A stretch of 64,000 nucleotides of DNA from Streptomyces bicolor. Lineage in GTDB: Bacteria; Actinomycetota; Actinomycetes; Streptomycetales; Streptomycetaceae. The translations under genes were made by a program, and so were the position numbers. The stretch spans positions 56,619 to 120,618 of the forward strand of contig NZ_JOFS01000021.1 in the NCBI RefSeq assembly GCF_000719285.1, in the 5' to 3' direction. Shown here piece by piece: positions 7,605 through 16,831 of the stretch; the stretch's first letter is position 1; each line of letters starts with the position of its first letter. The notes beneath the pieces were generated by a model. That model was given only the letters and a program-made list of their open reading frames with translations. It was not told the DNA's origin and did no database searches.

Positions 7605-9443
7605 GGTTTCTTGCACTACCGCCAGCAGTGAGCCGACCGTCACTTGTTGACCAGGTACAGCGTGCAAAGCGCTCAGCATCCCTGTGACCGGCGCTGAGAT
7701 CTTGTGCTGCATCTTCATCGCCTCCAGCCACAACAGGGGCTCTCCGGCCTGTACGGCGGCCCCTATGGTCAGGCCCTCGGCGACGCGGACGACCGTGCCC
7801 GGCATGGGGGCGAGGAGGGAACCCGGGGCGTGCTGGGCTGTCGGGTCCGGGAAGCGGGGCAGTGCGGTGAGGTGGGTGGCGTTGACGTGGATCTCGTCGC
7901 CGTACCTCGCGACCTCGTAGGTCCTTCGTACGCCGTCCACTTCGAGTACGACGCGACTCGCGTCGGCGTGGACGACGCGCGCCCCGTCCGCCTCCAGGCC
8001 CGCCCGTGTGTGGCGGTAGTGGACCTCGATCTCCTCGCCCGCCATCGCGTAGTGCTTGACCTGCGGCTGTGACGGAACGTTGCGCCAGCCGCCGAAGCGG
8101 GAGCGGCCGTGGGCGTCGGCGAGGGCGGCGGCCAGGGGGGCGTGCGGGTCGGGGGTCGGCTCGGTCAGGGAAGTGAGGTGGCGGTCGTAGAAGGCCGTGT
8201 CCATGCGGGCGGTCGTGAACTCCTCGTGGCGCAGGGAGCGGACGAGAAGGTCCCGGTTGGTGGTCGGGCCGTGGATCGTCGCCCGCTCCAGGGCGCCCGC
8301 GAGCTTGCGGATCGCGTCCGCGCGCGTGGGGGCGTGTGCGACGAGTTTGGCGAGCATCGGGTCGTAGTGGACGCCGATCTCGTCGCCGTCGGTGAAGCCG
8401 GTGTCCAGCCGGACGCTCCCGGGTACGGCGAAGCGGTGCAGGGTGCCGGTCTGCGGGGCCCAGTCGCGGGCCGGGTCCTCGGCGTAGAGGCGGGCCTCGA
8501 CGGCGTGGCCACGCGCGTGGGGCGGGTCGGCCGGGAGGGCGTGGCCCTCGGCGACGCGGATCTGTTCCGCGACCAGGTCGAGGTCGAAGACCGCCTCCGT
8601 CACCGGGTGTTCGACCTGGAGGCGGGTGTTCATCTCCAGGAAGTGCGCCGTGTCGCCGGCCACCAGGAACTCGACGGTTCCGGCGCCGACGTAGTCGACG
8701 GCACGTGCGGCGCGTACGGCCAGCGCGTGCAGCTCGGCCGTGAGCTGCACGGAGAGTCCGGGCGCCGGGGACTCCTCGATCACCTTCTGGTGGCGGCGTT
8801 GGAGGGAGCAGTCGCGGGTGCCGAGCGCCCAGACCGTGCCGTGGGTGTCGGCGAGGATCTGCACCTCGACGTGGCGGCCGTTCTCGACGTAGGGCTCGAC
8901 GAAGACCTCGCCGTCGCCGAAGGCGCTCGCGGCCTCGGCGCGTGCGCTCTCCAGGGCGGCGGTCAGCTCGGCCATACGGCGCACGACACGCATTCCGCGC
9001 CCTCCGCCGCCCGCGGCCGCCTTGACCAGCACGGGCAGGTCGGCCTCGGTGACCTCGCCCAGGGGCGCGATACCCATCAGCTCCTTCGCCCTCGTCTTGG
9101 ACGCCATCGCCTCGATCGCCTCCGGCGGCGGGCCGATCCAGACGAGCCCGGCGTCGAGGACGGCACGGGCGAAGTCGGCGTTCTCGGAGAGGAAGCCGTA
9201 GCCGGGGTGCACGGCGTCCGCGCCGGACGCCACGGCCGCCTTCACGATCAGGTCGCCGTCCAGATACGTCGCGGAGAGCGCCGCACCCGGCAGCCGTACG
9301 GCGGCGTCGGCCACGCGCGCGTGGAGGGCGTTCGCGTCGGCGTCCGAGTGCACGGCGACCGTCCGGATTCCCCACTCACGGCAGGTGCGGAAGACGCGGC
9401 AGGCGATCTCGCCCCGGTTGGCGACGAGCAGAGTCGAAATCAT
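7602..9443 (-). CDS. Acyl-CoA carboxylase alpha subunit: biotin carboxylase plus biotin carrier (613 aa)
   Basis: ATP-dependent carboxylation of biotin, which then carboxylates an acyl-CoA on the beta subunit. The N-terminal biotin carboxylase domain begins ISTLLVANRGEIACRVFRTC and carries the ATP-grasp glycine loop GGGGRGMRVV and the EMNTRLQVEHPVTE signature. The C-terminal biotinyl domain ends with the biotinylated lysine in LEAMKMQHK. The length matches the alpha subunits of methylcrotonyl-, geranyl- and other acyl-CoA carboxylases. The ATG at 9443 is five bases after the beta-subunit stop, so the subunits are made from one transcript. LiuD and AtuF are the nearest functional analogues by context. 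The acyl-CoA accepted is set mainly by the beta subunit. Confidence 0.93.
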   Translation of the reverse strand: MISTLLVANRGEIACRVFRTCREWGIRTVAVHSDADANALHARVADAAVRLPGAALSATYLDGDLIVKAAVASGADAVHPGYGFLSENADFARAVLDAGLVWIGPPPEAIEAMASKTRAKELMGIAPLGEVTEADLPVLVKAAAGGGGRGMRVVRRMAELTAALESARAEAASAFGDGEVFVEPYVENGRHVEVQILADTHGTVWALGTRDCSLQRRHQKVIEESPAPGLSVQLTAELHALAVRAARAVDYVGAGTVEFLVAGDTAHFLEMNTRLQVEHPVTEAVFDLDLVAEQIRVAEGHALPADPPHARGHAVEARLYAEDPARDWAPQTGTLHRFAVPGSVRLDTGFTDGDEIGVHYDPMLAKLVAHAPTRADAIRKLAGALERATIHGPTTNRDLLVRSLRHEEFTTARMDTAFYDRHLTSLTEPTPDPHAPLAAALADAHGRSRFGGWRNVPSQPQVKHYAMAGEEIEVHYRHTRAGLEADGARVVHADASRVVLEVDGVRRTYEVARYGDEIHVNATHLTALPRFPDPTAQHAPGSLLAPMPGTVVRVAEGLTIGAAVQAGEPLLWLEAMKMQHKISAPVTGMLSALHAVPGQQVTVGSLLAVVQET

Positions 9444-9448
9444 TTGCC

Positions 9449-11047
9449 TCACATCCGGAAGACGCCGAAGCCGCCCCGCGCGCCCTCGTAGCGGGCGGTG
9501 TGGATGGCGGACAGGCACAGGCCGAGGACGGTGCGGGTGTCGCGCGGGTCGATGACGCCGTCGTCGTACAGCCGCCCGGACAGGAACATCGGCAGCGACT
9601 CGGACTCGATCTGCTGCTCGACCATGGCGCGCAGGGCGGCGTCGCCTTCCTCGTCGTACGGCTGCCCCTTCGCGGCGGCCGACTGCCGGGCGACGATCGA
9701 GAGCACGCCGGCGAGCTGCTGCGGGCCCATGACGGCCGACTTGGCGCTGGGCCAGGCGAACAGGAAACGGGGGTCGTAGGCGCGGCCGCACATGCCGTAG
9801 TGGCCGGCGCCGTAGGAGGCGCCCATGAGGACGGAGATGTGCGGTACGCGGCTGTTGCTGACCGCGTTGATCATCATCGCGCCGTGCTTGATGATGCCGC
9901 CCTGCTCGTACTCCTTGCCGACCATGTAGCCGGTGGTGTTGTGCAGGAAGAGGAGTGGGATGTCGCGCTGGTTCGCCAACTGGATGAACTGGGCCGCCTT
10001 CTGCGATTCCTCGGAGAACAGGACACCCTGCGCGTTCGCCAGCACGCCGACCGGGTAGCCGTGGAGCGCCGCCCAGCCGGTGGTCAGGCTCGTCCCGTAC
10101 ATCGGCTTGAACTCGTCGAAGTCGGAGGCGTCGACGATCCGGGCGATGACCTCGCGCGGGTCGAAGGGGGTCTTCAGGTCGCCGGGGACAATGCCGAGGA
10201 GCTCGTCCGTGTCGTACTTGGGGGGATCGGCGGGGCCCGGATCGCCGTACGCCTTGCGGTGGTTGAGGCGGGCTACGACGCGTCGCGCCTGCCTGATCGC
10301 GTCCGGTTCGTCGACCGCGAAGTAGTCGGCGAGACCCGACACGCGCGCGTGCATCTCCGCACCGCCCAGCGACTCGTCGTCGCTCTCCTCGCCGGTCGCC
10401 ATCTTCACCAGGGGCGGGCCGCCGAGGAACACCTTGGCGCGCTCCTTGACCATGATCACGTGGTCGGACATGCCGGGGACGTACGCGCCGCCGGCCGTGG
10501 AGTTGCCGAAGACGACCGCGACGGTCGGGATCCCGGCCGCCGACAGCCGCGTCAGGTCCCGGAAGACGGCGCCTCCGGGGATGAAGATCTCCTTCTGGGA
10601 GGGCAGGTCGGCGCCGCCCGACTCGACGAGGTTGATGCAGGGCAGCCGGTTGGCGAGGGCGATGTCGTTCGCGCGCAGGGCCTTCTTCAGCGACCAGGGA
10701 TTACTCGCTCCCCCGCGCACGGTCGGGTCGTTGGCGGTGATCAGGCACTCCACGCCCTCGACGACCCCGATGCCGGTGACGAGGGACGCGCCGACCGTGT
10801 AGTCACTGCCCCAGGCGGCCAGCGGGGACAGCTCCAGGAAGGGCGTGTCGGGGTCGAGGAGCAGCTCGATGCGCTCACGGGCGAGCAGCTTGCCGCGCCC
10901 CCGGTGCCGTTCGACGTACTTCTCCCCGCCGCCCGCGAGCGCCTTGGCGTGCTCGGCGTCGAGTTCGGCGAGCTTGGCGAGCATGGCCTCGCGGTTGGCC
11001 CGGTAGTCGGGGTTCGTGGTGTCCAGGGCGGACGGCAGGACGGTCAC
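9449..11047 (-). CDS. Acyl-CoA carboxylase beta subunit, carboxyltransferase (532 aa)
   Basis: Transfers CO2 from carboxybiotin to an acyl-CoA. Carboxyltransferase N and C halves are both present. GNSTAGGAYVPGMSDHVIMV and LMGASYGAGHYGMCGRAYDPR supply the two oxyanion-forming glycine turns, and VGASLVTGIG starts the crotonase-like core. The 532-aa length and the MCGRAYDPRFLF region fit the methylcrotonyl/geranyl-CoA carboxylase branch better than the propionyl-CoA branch, which is inference from memory. The GTG start at 11047 overlaps the stop of the DUF1446 gene (GTGA). Next to AtuA-like and DinB-type genes it resembles AtuC or LiuB by context. Confidence 0.92.
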   Translation of the reverse strand: MTVLPSALDTTNPDYRANREAMLAKLAELDAEHAKALAGGGEKYVERHRGRGKLLARERIELLLDPDTPFLELSPLAAWGSDYTVGASLVTGIGVVEGVECLITANDPTVRGGASNPWSLKKALRANDIALANRLPCINLVESGGADLPSQKEIFIPGGAVFRDLTRLSAAGIPTVAVVFGNSTAGGAYVPGMSDHVIMVKERAKVFLGGPPLVKMATGEESDDESLGGAEMHARVSGLADYFAVDEPDAIRQARRVVARLNHRKAYGDPGPADPPKYDTDELLGIVPGDLKTPFDPREVIARIVDASDFDEFKPMYGTSLTTGWAALHGYPVGVLANAQGVLFSEESQKAAQFIQLANQRDIPLLFLHNTTGYMVGKEYEQGGIIKHGAMMINAVSNSRVPHISVLMGASYGAGHYGMCGRAYDPRFLFAWPSAKSAVMGPQQLAGVLSIVARQSAAAKGQPYDEEGDAALRAMVEQQIESESLPMFLSGRLYDDGVIDPRDTRTVLGLCLSAIHTARYEGARGGFGVFRM

Positions 11048-12747
11048 AGCAGGGTCTCCGGGATGTCCAGGTGGCGGGAGCGCAGCCATTCGCCGAGGGC
11101 CTTGGCCTGCGGGTCGAAGCGGTGCTGGGCGGCGACACCCTCGCCGAGGATGCCTTCGACGACGAAGTTGAGGGCGCGGAGGTTGGGGAGAAGGTGCCGG
11201 GTGACTTTCAGCTGGCGGCTTTCTGGGATCAGCTGCCGGAATCGGTCGGCCGTCAACTCATGCGCGAGCCAGCGCCAGGCGTCGTCCGTCCGCACCCAGA
11301 CGCCGACGTTGGCGTTGCCGCCCTTGTCGCCGCTGCGGGCGCCGGCGACGCGGCCGAGGGGGGCGCGCTTGGTGGGCCCGGGCGGCAGCGGCTGCGGGAG
11401 AGGTGGCTCCGGTACGTCGTCGAGTACGAGGCTGTCGTGGGCCGGCGGCACAGGAACCTGGCGTCCGTCGTGGAGGACGGCCACATGGTCGACGGCACCA
11501 TGGGGGACGTACACATCCTCGAAGACCCCATAGGGCGAGCCCTTTCCGGGTGGCGCGAGCACATGGAAGCCGGGGTAACTTGCGAGCGCCAGCTCGACGG
11601 CGGCCCCGCTCAGCGCCCGTCCGACGGCCTCCTGGTCCCGGTCGCGCACGACGAGCCGGAGCAGGGCGCTCGCCGTCTCCTCGGTCGGGGCATCGGGCCG
11701 GTCGGTGGGCACGAGCTCCCAACGGACGTCGGCGGGCGGCGACTTGGCGAGCGCCTCCGTCAGCTGCTCGCGCACCAGGGCGGCCTTGGCCTCGATGTCG
11801 AGACCGGTGAGCACGAAGGCGACCTCGTTGCGGAAGCCGCCGAGGCGGTTGACGCCGACCTTGAGGGTCGGGGGCGGGGCCTCGCCTCGTACGCCCTCGA
11901 CGCGGACGCGATCGGGGCCGTCCGGTGTGAGCCGTACGGTGTCCAGGCGGGCGGTGACGTCCGGCCCGGCGTACCGGGCACCAGCCGTCTCGTACAGCAG
12001 CTGGGCCGTCACCGTGCCGACGTCGACGAGGCCGCCGGTGCCGGGGTGTTTCGTGATGACGCAGGTGCCGTCCTCGTGGAGCTCGGCGAGCGGGAAGCCG
12101 GGGCGGCGCAGGTCGCCACCGCTCCTCCGGAACTGGTCGAAGAAGGCGTAGTTGCCGCCGGTCGCCTGCGCCCCGCACTCCAGCACATGACCGGCGACGA
12201 CGGCGCCCGCGAGCCGGTCGTACTCCCCCGGCTCCCACCCGAAGTGGGCGGCGGCGGGCCCGGTGACCAGGGCCGCGTCCGTCACCCGCCCGGTGACGAC
12301 GATGTCGGCGCCCGCCCGCAGGCAGGCGGCGATACCGAAGCCGCCGAGGTAGGCGTGGGCGGCGAGGCTGTCCGGATACCGGGCCTTCAGATCGTCGCCC
12401 TCGACGTGGGCGACATGGACGGGGACGCCGAGGCGGTCGGCCAACTTCCGTACGGCGTCCGCCAGTCCGGCCGGGTTGAGGCCGCCCGCGTTGGTGACGA
12501 TACGGACGCCCCGCTCGTGTGCGAGGCCGAGGCACTCCTCCAGCTGCCGCAGGAAGGTGCGCGCGTATCCGGCGCCGGGGTCCTTCAGCCGGTCGCGGCC
12601 GAGGATCAGCATGGTGAGCTCGGCGAGGTAGTCGCCGGTGAGGACGTCCAGTTCGCCGCCGGTGAGCATCTCGCGCATGGCGTCGAAGCGGTCGCCATAG
12701 AAGCCGGAGGCGTTGCCGATCCGCAGCGGGCGGGGCGCGGGCGTCAC
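11044..12747 (-). CDS. AtuA-like DUF1446 protein, acyclic terpene utilisation family (567 aa)
   Basis: The long N-terminal DUF1446/AtuA domain (IGNASGFYGDRFDAMREML, VTNAGGLNPAGLADAVRKLA, GGFGIAACLRAGADIVVTGR) is followed by a C-terminal domain of the AtuA-like C type (APLGRVAGARSGDKGGNANVGVW). AtuA is needed for citronellol/geraniol degradation in Pseudomonas, but its reaction is not known. The family occurs in many bacteria beside acyl-CoA carboxylase genes. The GTG start at 12747 overlaps the upstream stop (GTGA), and the longer in-frame extension is rejected because it lies over the upstream gene. Its retention in this operon is the strongest argument for a terpenoid- or branched-acid-type pathway. 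Confidence 0.85.
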   Translation of the reverse strand: MTPAPRPLRIGNASGFYGDRFDAMREMLTGGELDVLTGDYLAELTMLILGRDRLKDPGAGYARTFLRQLEECLGLAHERGVRIVTNAGGLNPAGLADAVRKLADRLGVPVHVAHVEGDDLKARYPDSLAAHAYLGGFGIAACLRAGADIVVTGRVTDAALVTGPAAAHFGWEPGEYDRLAGAVVAGHVLECGAQATGGNYAFFDQFRRSGGDLRRPGFPLAELHEDGTCVITKHPGTGGLVDVGTVTAQLLYETAGARYAGPDVTARLDTVRLTPDGPDRVRVEGVRGEAPPPTLKVGVNRLGGFRNEVAFVLTGLDIEAKAALVREQLTEALAKSPPADVRWELVPTDRPDAPTEETASALLRLVVRDRDQEAVGRALSGAAVELALASYPGFHVLAPPGKGSPYGVFEDVYVPHGAVDHVAVLHDGRQVPVPPAHDSLVLDDVPEPPLPQPLPPGPTKRAPLGRVAGARSGDKGGNANVGVWVRTDDAWRWLAHELTADRFRQLIPESRQLKVTRHLLPNLRALNFVVEGILGEGVAAQHRFDPQAKALGEWLRSRHLDIPETLL

Positions 12748-13538
12748 CGCGCGGCTCCCTTCGGCGTGCGGCCCTGGCCGGGTGGGCCCGCGAAGACCTG
12801 GGCGATGTCGAACCAGCGGTCGGCGTCGGGGCCCTCGGCGCGCAGGGCGAGGTCGACGCGGTGCGCGCGCTGGGTGACGAGCCTGCAGAAATCGAGCGCC
12901 GGGCCGGTCACGCGCTGGGGGGCGTCTTCGGGGCCGTATGTCCACAACTCACCGGACGGCGCGACGAGTTCGATGCGGAAGTCGTCGAGAGGCGCGGGGA
13001 GTCCGTGCACGCCGAAGGCGAAGTCCCGGGTCCGTACGCCGATCCACACCACATGCCTGAGCCGATCGGTGGGTGTGCGCACCACACCCAGTGCGTCGGC
13101 GACGTCCAGCCCGTGGGCCCAGGTCTCCATGAGTCGGGCCGTGGCCATGGAGGCTGCCGACATGGGTGGCCCGTACCAGGGAAACTTCACGCCCTGCGGT
13201 GCCTCGCGCAACGCCGCGTCGAGGGCGGCCCGCCCTTCCCGCCACCGCGTCAGCAACTCGGCGGGCGGCAGTCCGGCCCCCTCCGCCGCCCCCTCGTCGA
13301 CGAACGACCCCGGCGACACCAGCGCCTTCTCCACCAGCGTGTGGAAGGCGTCCGTGTCGGTCACGGCCAGCAGGGCCGAGTGGTCCGTCCAGGCGAGGTG
13401 CGCGATCTGGTGGGCGACGCTCCAGCCGGGGGCGGGCGTGGGAAGTGCCCACTGCTCGGGGTTCAACTCGGCCACGAGTCGGTCGAGTTCCTCACTCTCC
13501 GCACGCAGATCGTCGAAGACGGGCGTCGGATCGGACAC
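12744..13538 (-). CDS. TIGR03084-type DinB/mycothiol-dependent-like metal-binding protein (264 aa)
   Basis: The N-terminal half is a four-helix DinB/maleylpyruvate-isomerase-like domain. GWSVAHQIAHLAWTDHSALL (about residues 38-57) and METWAHGLDVADALG (about 136-150) hold the His residues expected to bind a divalent metal. The C-terminal half carries a wing-like beta domain. This matches the TIGR03084 family seen only in actinobacteria next to DUF1446 and acyl-CoA carboxylase genes. The GTG start at 13538 follows GGGGAG. It is the first gene of the operon, so the divergent promoter region at 13539-13685 governs the whole pathway. Its chemical role is not established. Confidence 0.82.
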   Translation of the reverse strand: MSDPTPVFDDLRAESEELDRLVAELNPEQWALPTPAPGWSVAHQIAHLAWTDHSALLAVTDTDAFHTLVEKALVSPGSFVDEGAAEGAGLPPAELLTRWREGRAALDAALREAPQGVKFPWYGPPMSAASMATARLMETWAHGLDVADALGVVRTPTDRLRHVVWIGVRTRDFAFGVHGLPAPLDDFRIELVAPSGELWTYGPEDAPQRVTGPALDFCRLVTQRAHRVDLALRAEGPDADRWFDIAQVFAGPPGQGRTPKGAAR

Positions 13539-13632
13539 GGTGCGCTCCCCTCGGGCACGGCGGTGTGCGGGGTGGTGCGGCATGCGGGGTGGTGCGGTGT
13601 GCTGAGGAGCATGGCAGCGCCACTAGAAACAA

Positions 13633-13646
13633 GCAAGCGTGCTTGC
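13633..13646. promoter_or_regulatory. Candidate TetR operator for the acyl-CoA operon
   Basis: GCAAGC-GT-GCTTGC is a perfect 6-bp inverted repeat with a 2-base centre, 95 bases before the first operon gene and 40 bases before the divergent gene at 13686. TetR repressors of acyl-CoA pathways commonly bind such CAAG/CTTG palindromes. The operon-encoded TetR protein (3421-4044) is the obvious candidate binder; this is inference. Confidence 0.6.
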
Positions 13647-13685
13647 ATTAATCGGTTTCCCGTTTCGACCTCATAGGGTGAGGCC

Positions 13686-14375
13686 ATGGCGAGTGAATTC
13701 AGCGATGCCTTCCTCCTGGAGGCCGAACGGCATGCCGCATGGGGTGCGGCCCAACTCCAGGCCCTCACGGCGTTCCTGCCCGAGGGACCGTGGACCGCCG
13801 ACCTGTCGTCCTGCCTGTACCGGCAGGGGGAGCTGGAGCTGCGCGTGGCCGTGCTCGGCACGTACGACATGGACGAGCGTTCCTGGATGTGGGGCTGGGC
13901 GAACCCCGGACTGCGGGGCACCGACGTGGTTGCCCCGACCGGCGCGGTCGAGCGGTACGGACGGACCCACGGCATCGCCGAACTGACCGAGGAGACCCTG
14001 GATCTCTCCGGTTTCGAAGACCCCCGGCGCGCGGCGGAGACGCTCGCCTTCACCGGGATGGGCATGGTCGGGGCGCCCGGCTACATCGGCGTTCCGGCGG
14101 GCCCGGGCACGCAGGTCTACTTCCTGCCCGACGATCCGCGGATTCCCCGCGCCGGCCTGGACACCGTCTCGCTGCCGCGGACGCTGCTCACCGGCGCGGG
14201 ACTGATCGGGCATTCGGCCCGGCAGGTGGTGCACGGCTACTTCGACCACCACGAGGTGCCTCACCGCATCGAGGGCGACCGGATCGTCGCCGACCTGCCC
14301 GGCGGCGACACGGTCGCGGTGGGCTTCGACTCCCTGGGCCGGATCGCGGGTGTGGACGTCAAGGTCCTGCCTTGA
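13686..14375 (+). CDS. DUF6882-like hypothetical protein (229 aa)
   Basis: Function unknown. The protein resembles the DUF6882 family of actinobacterial cytoplasmic proteins in having an N-terminal helical segment, a LELRVAVLGTYDMDERSWMWGWAN block (aromatic, about residues 55-78) and repeated beta strands ending in DSLGRIAGVDVKVLP. No signal peptide or membrane span is visible. A -10 box TAGGGT (13674-13679) ends six bases before the ATG, which implies a leaderless transcript. It is divergent from the acyl-CoA operon and shares the intergenic region containing the putative TetR palindrome, so it may be co-regulated. Confidence 0.75.
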   Translation: MASEFSDAFLLEAERHAAWGAAQLQALTAFLPEGPWTADLSSCLYRQGELELRVAVLGTYDMDERSWMWGWANPGLRGTDVVAPTGAVERYGRTHGIAELTEETLDLSGFEDPRRAAETLAFTGMGMVGAPGYIGVPAGPGTQVYFLPDDPRIPRAGLDTVSLPRTLLTGAGLIGHSARQVVHGYFDHHEVPHRIEGDRIVADLPGGDTVAVGFDSLGRIAGVDVKVLP

Positions 14376-14444
14376 GCGCGTAGCGGAGGGGGCGGTGGGA
14401 GGTGGGGCGTGGGGGCCGCGGCACACCCACGCGGCCGTAGACCA

Positions 14445-15416
14445 CTAGGGCTTCGCCTTCCCCCGCCCCACCTGCGTCCGCACCGCCCCCATGCTCGCCG
14501 CGATGACGAGGGCGATCGCGACGGACTGGGCCGCGGACAGCGCCTGGTCGAGGATGAGGAACCCCGCGGTCGCCGCGACGGCGGGCTCGAGGCTCATCAG
14601 GATCGCGAAGGTCGGCGCGGGCATGCGGCGCAGGGCGAGGAGTTCGAGGGTGTAGGGGAGGACCGAGGAGAGGATCGCCACGGCCGCGCCCAGCCCGAGG
14701 GTCACCGGGTCGATGAGCTTCGTGCCCGATTCGGCGATTCCCAGGGGCAGGAACAGTACGGCGCCCACAGCCATCGCGAGTGCCAGCCCGTCGGCCTGCG
14801 GGAAGCGGCGGCCGGTGCGGGCGCTGAAGACTATGTATGCCGCCCACATGGCGCCGGCCCCCAGGGCAAATGCGACACCTACGGGGTCGAGACTCTCGAA
14901 GCCTCCGCCGCCGAGGAGGAAGACACCGGCGAGGGCGAGTCCGGCCCAGACGACGTTGATCAGACGGCGCGAGGTCAGGACGGAGAGCGCGAGCGGGCCG
15001 AGCACCTCCAGGGTGACCGCGGGCCCCAGCGGGATGCGGGCGACCGACTGGTAGAAGAGGCCGTTCATCGCGGCCATCGTGATGCCGAAGACGATCACCG
15101 TGCCCCAGTCGGTACGGGAGTGACCGCGCAGCCGGGGCCGGCAGACCAGCAGCAGGACCACCGCCGCCACCAGCAGCCGCAGCGCCACCACGCCGAGCGC
15201 ACCGGCGCGCGGCATCAGGCTCACCGCCAGGGCACCGCCGAACTGCACCGAGACCCCGCCGGCGAGCACCAGACCCACGGGACCGAGCGAGCCCCAACGA
15301 CGCGGGGCACCGGCCGTCGACTCAGGGACGGCCCGCGTGCGGGACGGTGAGGTGGGCGTGGCGGCGGCGTCGGGGGTGCTCACGGGCGTTCCAGGGGCTC
15401 GGCTCGGCGTGTTCAT
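14445..15416 (-). CDS. EamA/DMT-superfamily exporter, RhtA-like (323 aa)
   Basis: Integral membrane protein of the drug/metabolite transporter superfamily with ten predicted helices in two EamA repeats. The first repeat starts at LGPVGLVLAGGVSVQFGG and the second at VGVAFALGAGAMWAAYIVF. A 40-aa Thr/Pro/Ser-rich cytoplasmic N tail precedes the first helix. The sequence pattern (SVQFGGALAVSLMPRAGALGVVALR) resembles RhtA-type amino acid exporters. The substrate cannot be determined. It stands alone in minus orientation and converges with the DUF6882-like gene. Confidence 0.87.
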   Translation of the reverse strand: MNTPSRAPGTPVSTPDAAATPTSPSRTRAVPESTAGAPRRWGSLGPVGLVLAGGVSVQFGGALAVSLMPRAGALGVVALRLLVAAVVLLLVCRPRLRGHSRTDWGTVIVFGITMAAMNGLFYQSVARIPLGPAVTLEVLGPLALSVLTSRRLINVVWAGLALAGVFLLGGGGFESLDPVGVAFALGAGAMWAAYIVFSARTGRRFPQADGLALAMAVGAVLFLPLGIAESGTKLIDPVTLGLGAAVAILSSVLPYTLELLALRRMPAPTFAILMSLEPAVAATAGFLILDQALSAAQSVAIALVIAASMGAVRTQVGRGKAKP

Positions 15417-15574
15417 CGTGCTGTACTGCCGAGTCCAGGGTAGTGGACCTCGTCAGGTGTGTGAACCCGTTATGCCACTGTCCCGGAATGTGGACGACAG
15501 GCGCCCGGTGCCGCACCACGTGTGGACGAGAGGCGCCCCGTGCCGCACCACGTGTGGACGGGAAGGACCGGTCC

Positions 15575-16699
15575 CTACCGCCGCGCCATGTACAGATCCA
15601 GCGCCTTGTGCAGCAGCCGGTTGAGCGGGAAGTCCCACTCCCCCAGGTACTCGACGGCCTCACCCCCGGCGCCCACCTTGAACCGCAGCAGGCCCAGCAG
15701 GTGGTTGGAGTCCTCGAGGGTGTCGGTGATGCCGCGGAAGTCGTAGACGGAGGCGCCGAGTTCGTGGGCGTCGGTCATCATGCGCCACTGCATGGCGTTG
15801 TTGGGCTGGACCTCACGCCTGCGGCCGGTGGAGGCGCCGTAGGAGTACCAGACGTGGTCACCGACGGTGATCATGGTGGCGGCGGCGAGGGTGTCGCCGT
15901 CGTGCTGGGCGAGGTAGAGCCGCATGCGGTCGGGGTGCTCGGCGGTGAGCGCGGTCCACATGCGCTGGAAGTACGGGAGGGGACGCGGGATGAAACGGTC
16001 CCGCTCGGCGGTCTCGGCGTAGAGGGCGTAGAAGGCGGGCAGATCCTCGTAGCCGCCCCGCACGACCTTCACGCCGGCCTTCTCGGCCTTCTTGATGTTG
16101 CGCCGCCACTGCTGGTTGAGGCCGCGGTGGATGTCGTCCAGCGACCGTCCGGCGAACGGCACCTGGAAGACGTAGCGCGGCTGCCCCGCGGCAAAGCCCT
16201 CCTCGCTGCCCGGCTCGGTCTGCCGCCAGCCGGCCCGTCGCAGCCGCTCGGCGATGTCGAGGGCGCCCGGTTCACACGACGTCGGTTCCGCGTCGCGCAG
16301 TCGCCGGGCGGCCGGGTCGGCGATGGCCGCCTTCACCGCATCGGCGCTCCAGCGGCGTACGACGACGGGCGGGCCCATCTTGACCGAGAACGCGCCCTGC
16401 CGTTTGAGGTGGGCGAGCATCGGTTCGAGCCAGCGTTCGCCGAGGTCGGGGGCGTGCCAGTCGATGAGGGGGCCCTCGGGGAGGTACGCGAGGTACTTCC
16501 TCACCTTCGGAAGCGGCCGGTACAACACCAGCGCCGCTCCCACCAGCCGCCCCGCCTCGTCGAACCACCCGAGGCTCTCCGCCCGCCAGTCGGGCTTCAC
16601 CTCACCCCAGGAGGGCACCTGCATATGGCTGGCGGAGGGGCGGGACGCGACGAAGGCGAGGTGTTCGTCGCGGCTGATGGGCTGGAGGCGGAGGGGCAC
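15575..16699 (-). CDS. FemX-like lipid II / peptidoglycan bridge aminoacyltransferase (374 aa)
   Basis: FemABX-family protein that uses aminoacyl-tRNA to add the cross-bridge amino acid (glycine in Streptomyces) to the stem peptide. It has two GNAT-like subdomains. Conserved family stretches are SASHMQVPSWGEVKPDW, GGYEDLPAFYALYAETAERDRF and YDFRGITDTLEDSNHLLGL. The basic helix-loop RRNIKKAEKAGVKVVRGG lies at the subdomain junction. The GTG start at 16699 follows AGGAG, and the protein then begins PLRLQPISRDEHLAF like relatives. A genome of this type normally has a main FemX elsewhere, so this may be a paralogue with a different acceptor. Confidence 0.87.
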   Translation of the reverse strand: MPLRLQPISRDEHLAFVASRPSASHMQVPSWGEVKPDWRAESLGWFDEAGRLVGAALVLYRPLPKVRKYLAYLPEGPLIDWHAPDLGERWLEPMLAHLKRQGAFSVKMGPPVVVRRWSADAVKAAIADPAARRLRDAEPTSCEPGALDIAERLRRAGWRQTEPGSEEGFAAGQPRYVFQVPFAGRSLDDIHRGLNQQWRRNIKKAEKAGVKVVRGGYEDLPAFYALYAETAERDRFIPRPLPYFQRMWTALTAEHPDRMRLYLAQHDGDTLAAATMITVGDHVWYSYGASTGRRREVQPNNAMQWRMMTDAHELGASVYDFRGITDTLEDSNHLLGLLRFKVGAGGEAVEYLGEWDFPLNRLLHKALDLYMARR

Positions 16700-16831
16700 G
16701 GGTGGGCTCCTGTCGGTGGCCGGGATGGGGCGATCTGCCAGCCTATGCACGACGCCTGGCGGCCTCACGGTTGCGCGGCCCGCTCGCTCCCGATCGGCCC
16801 ACAACCGCTTGCCGCCCCCGACAACCGGTCC

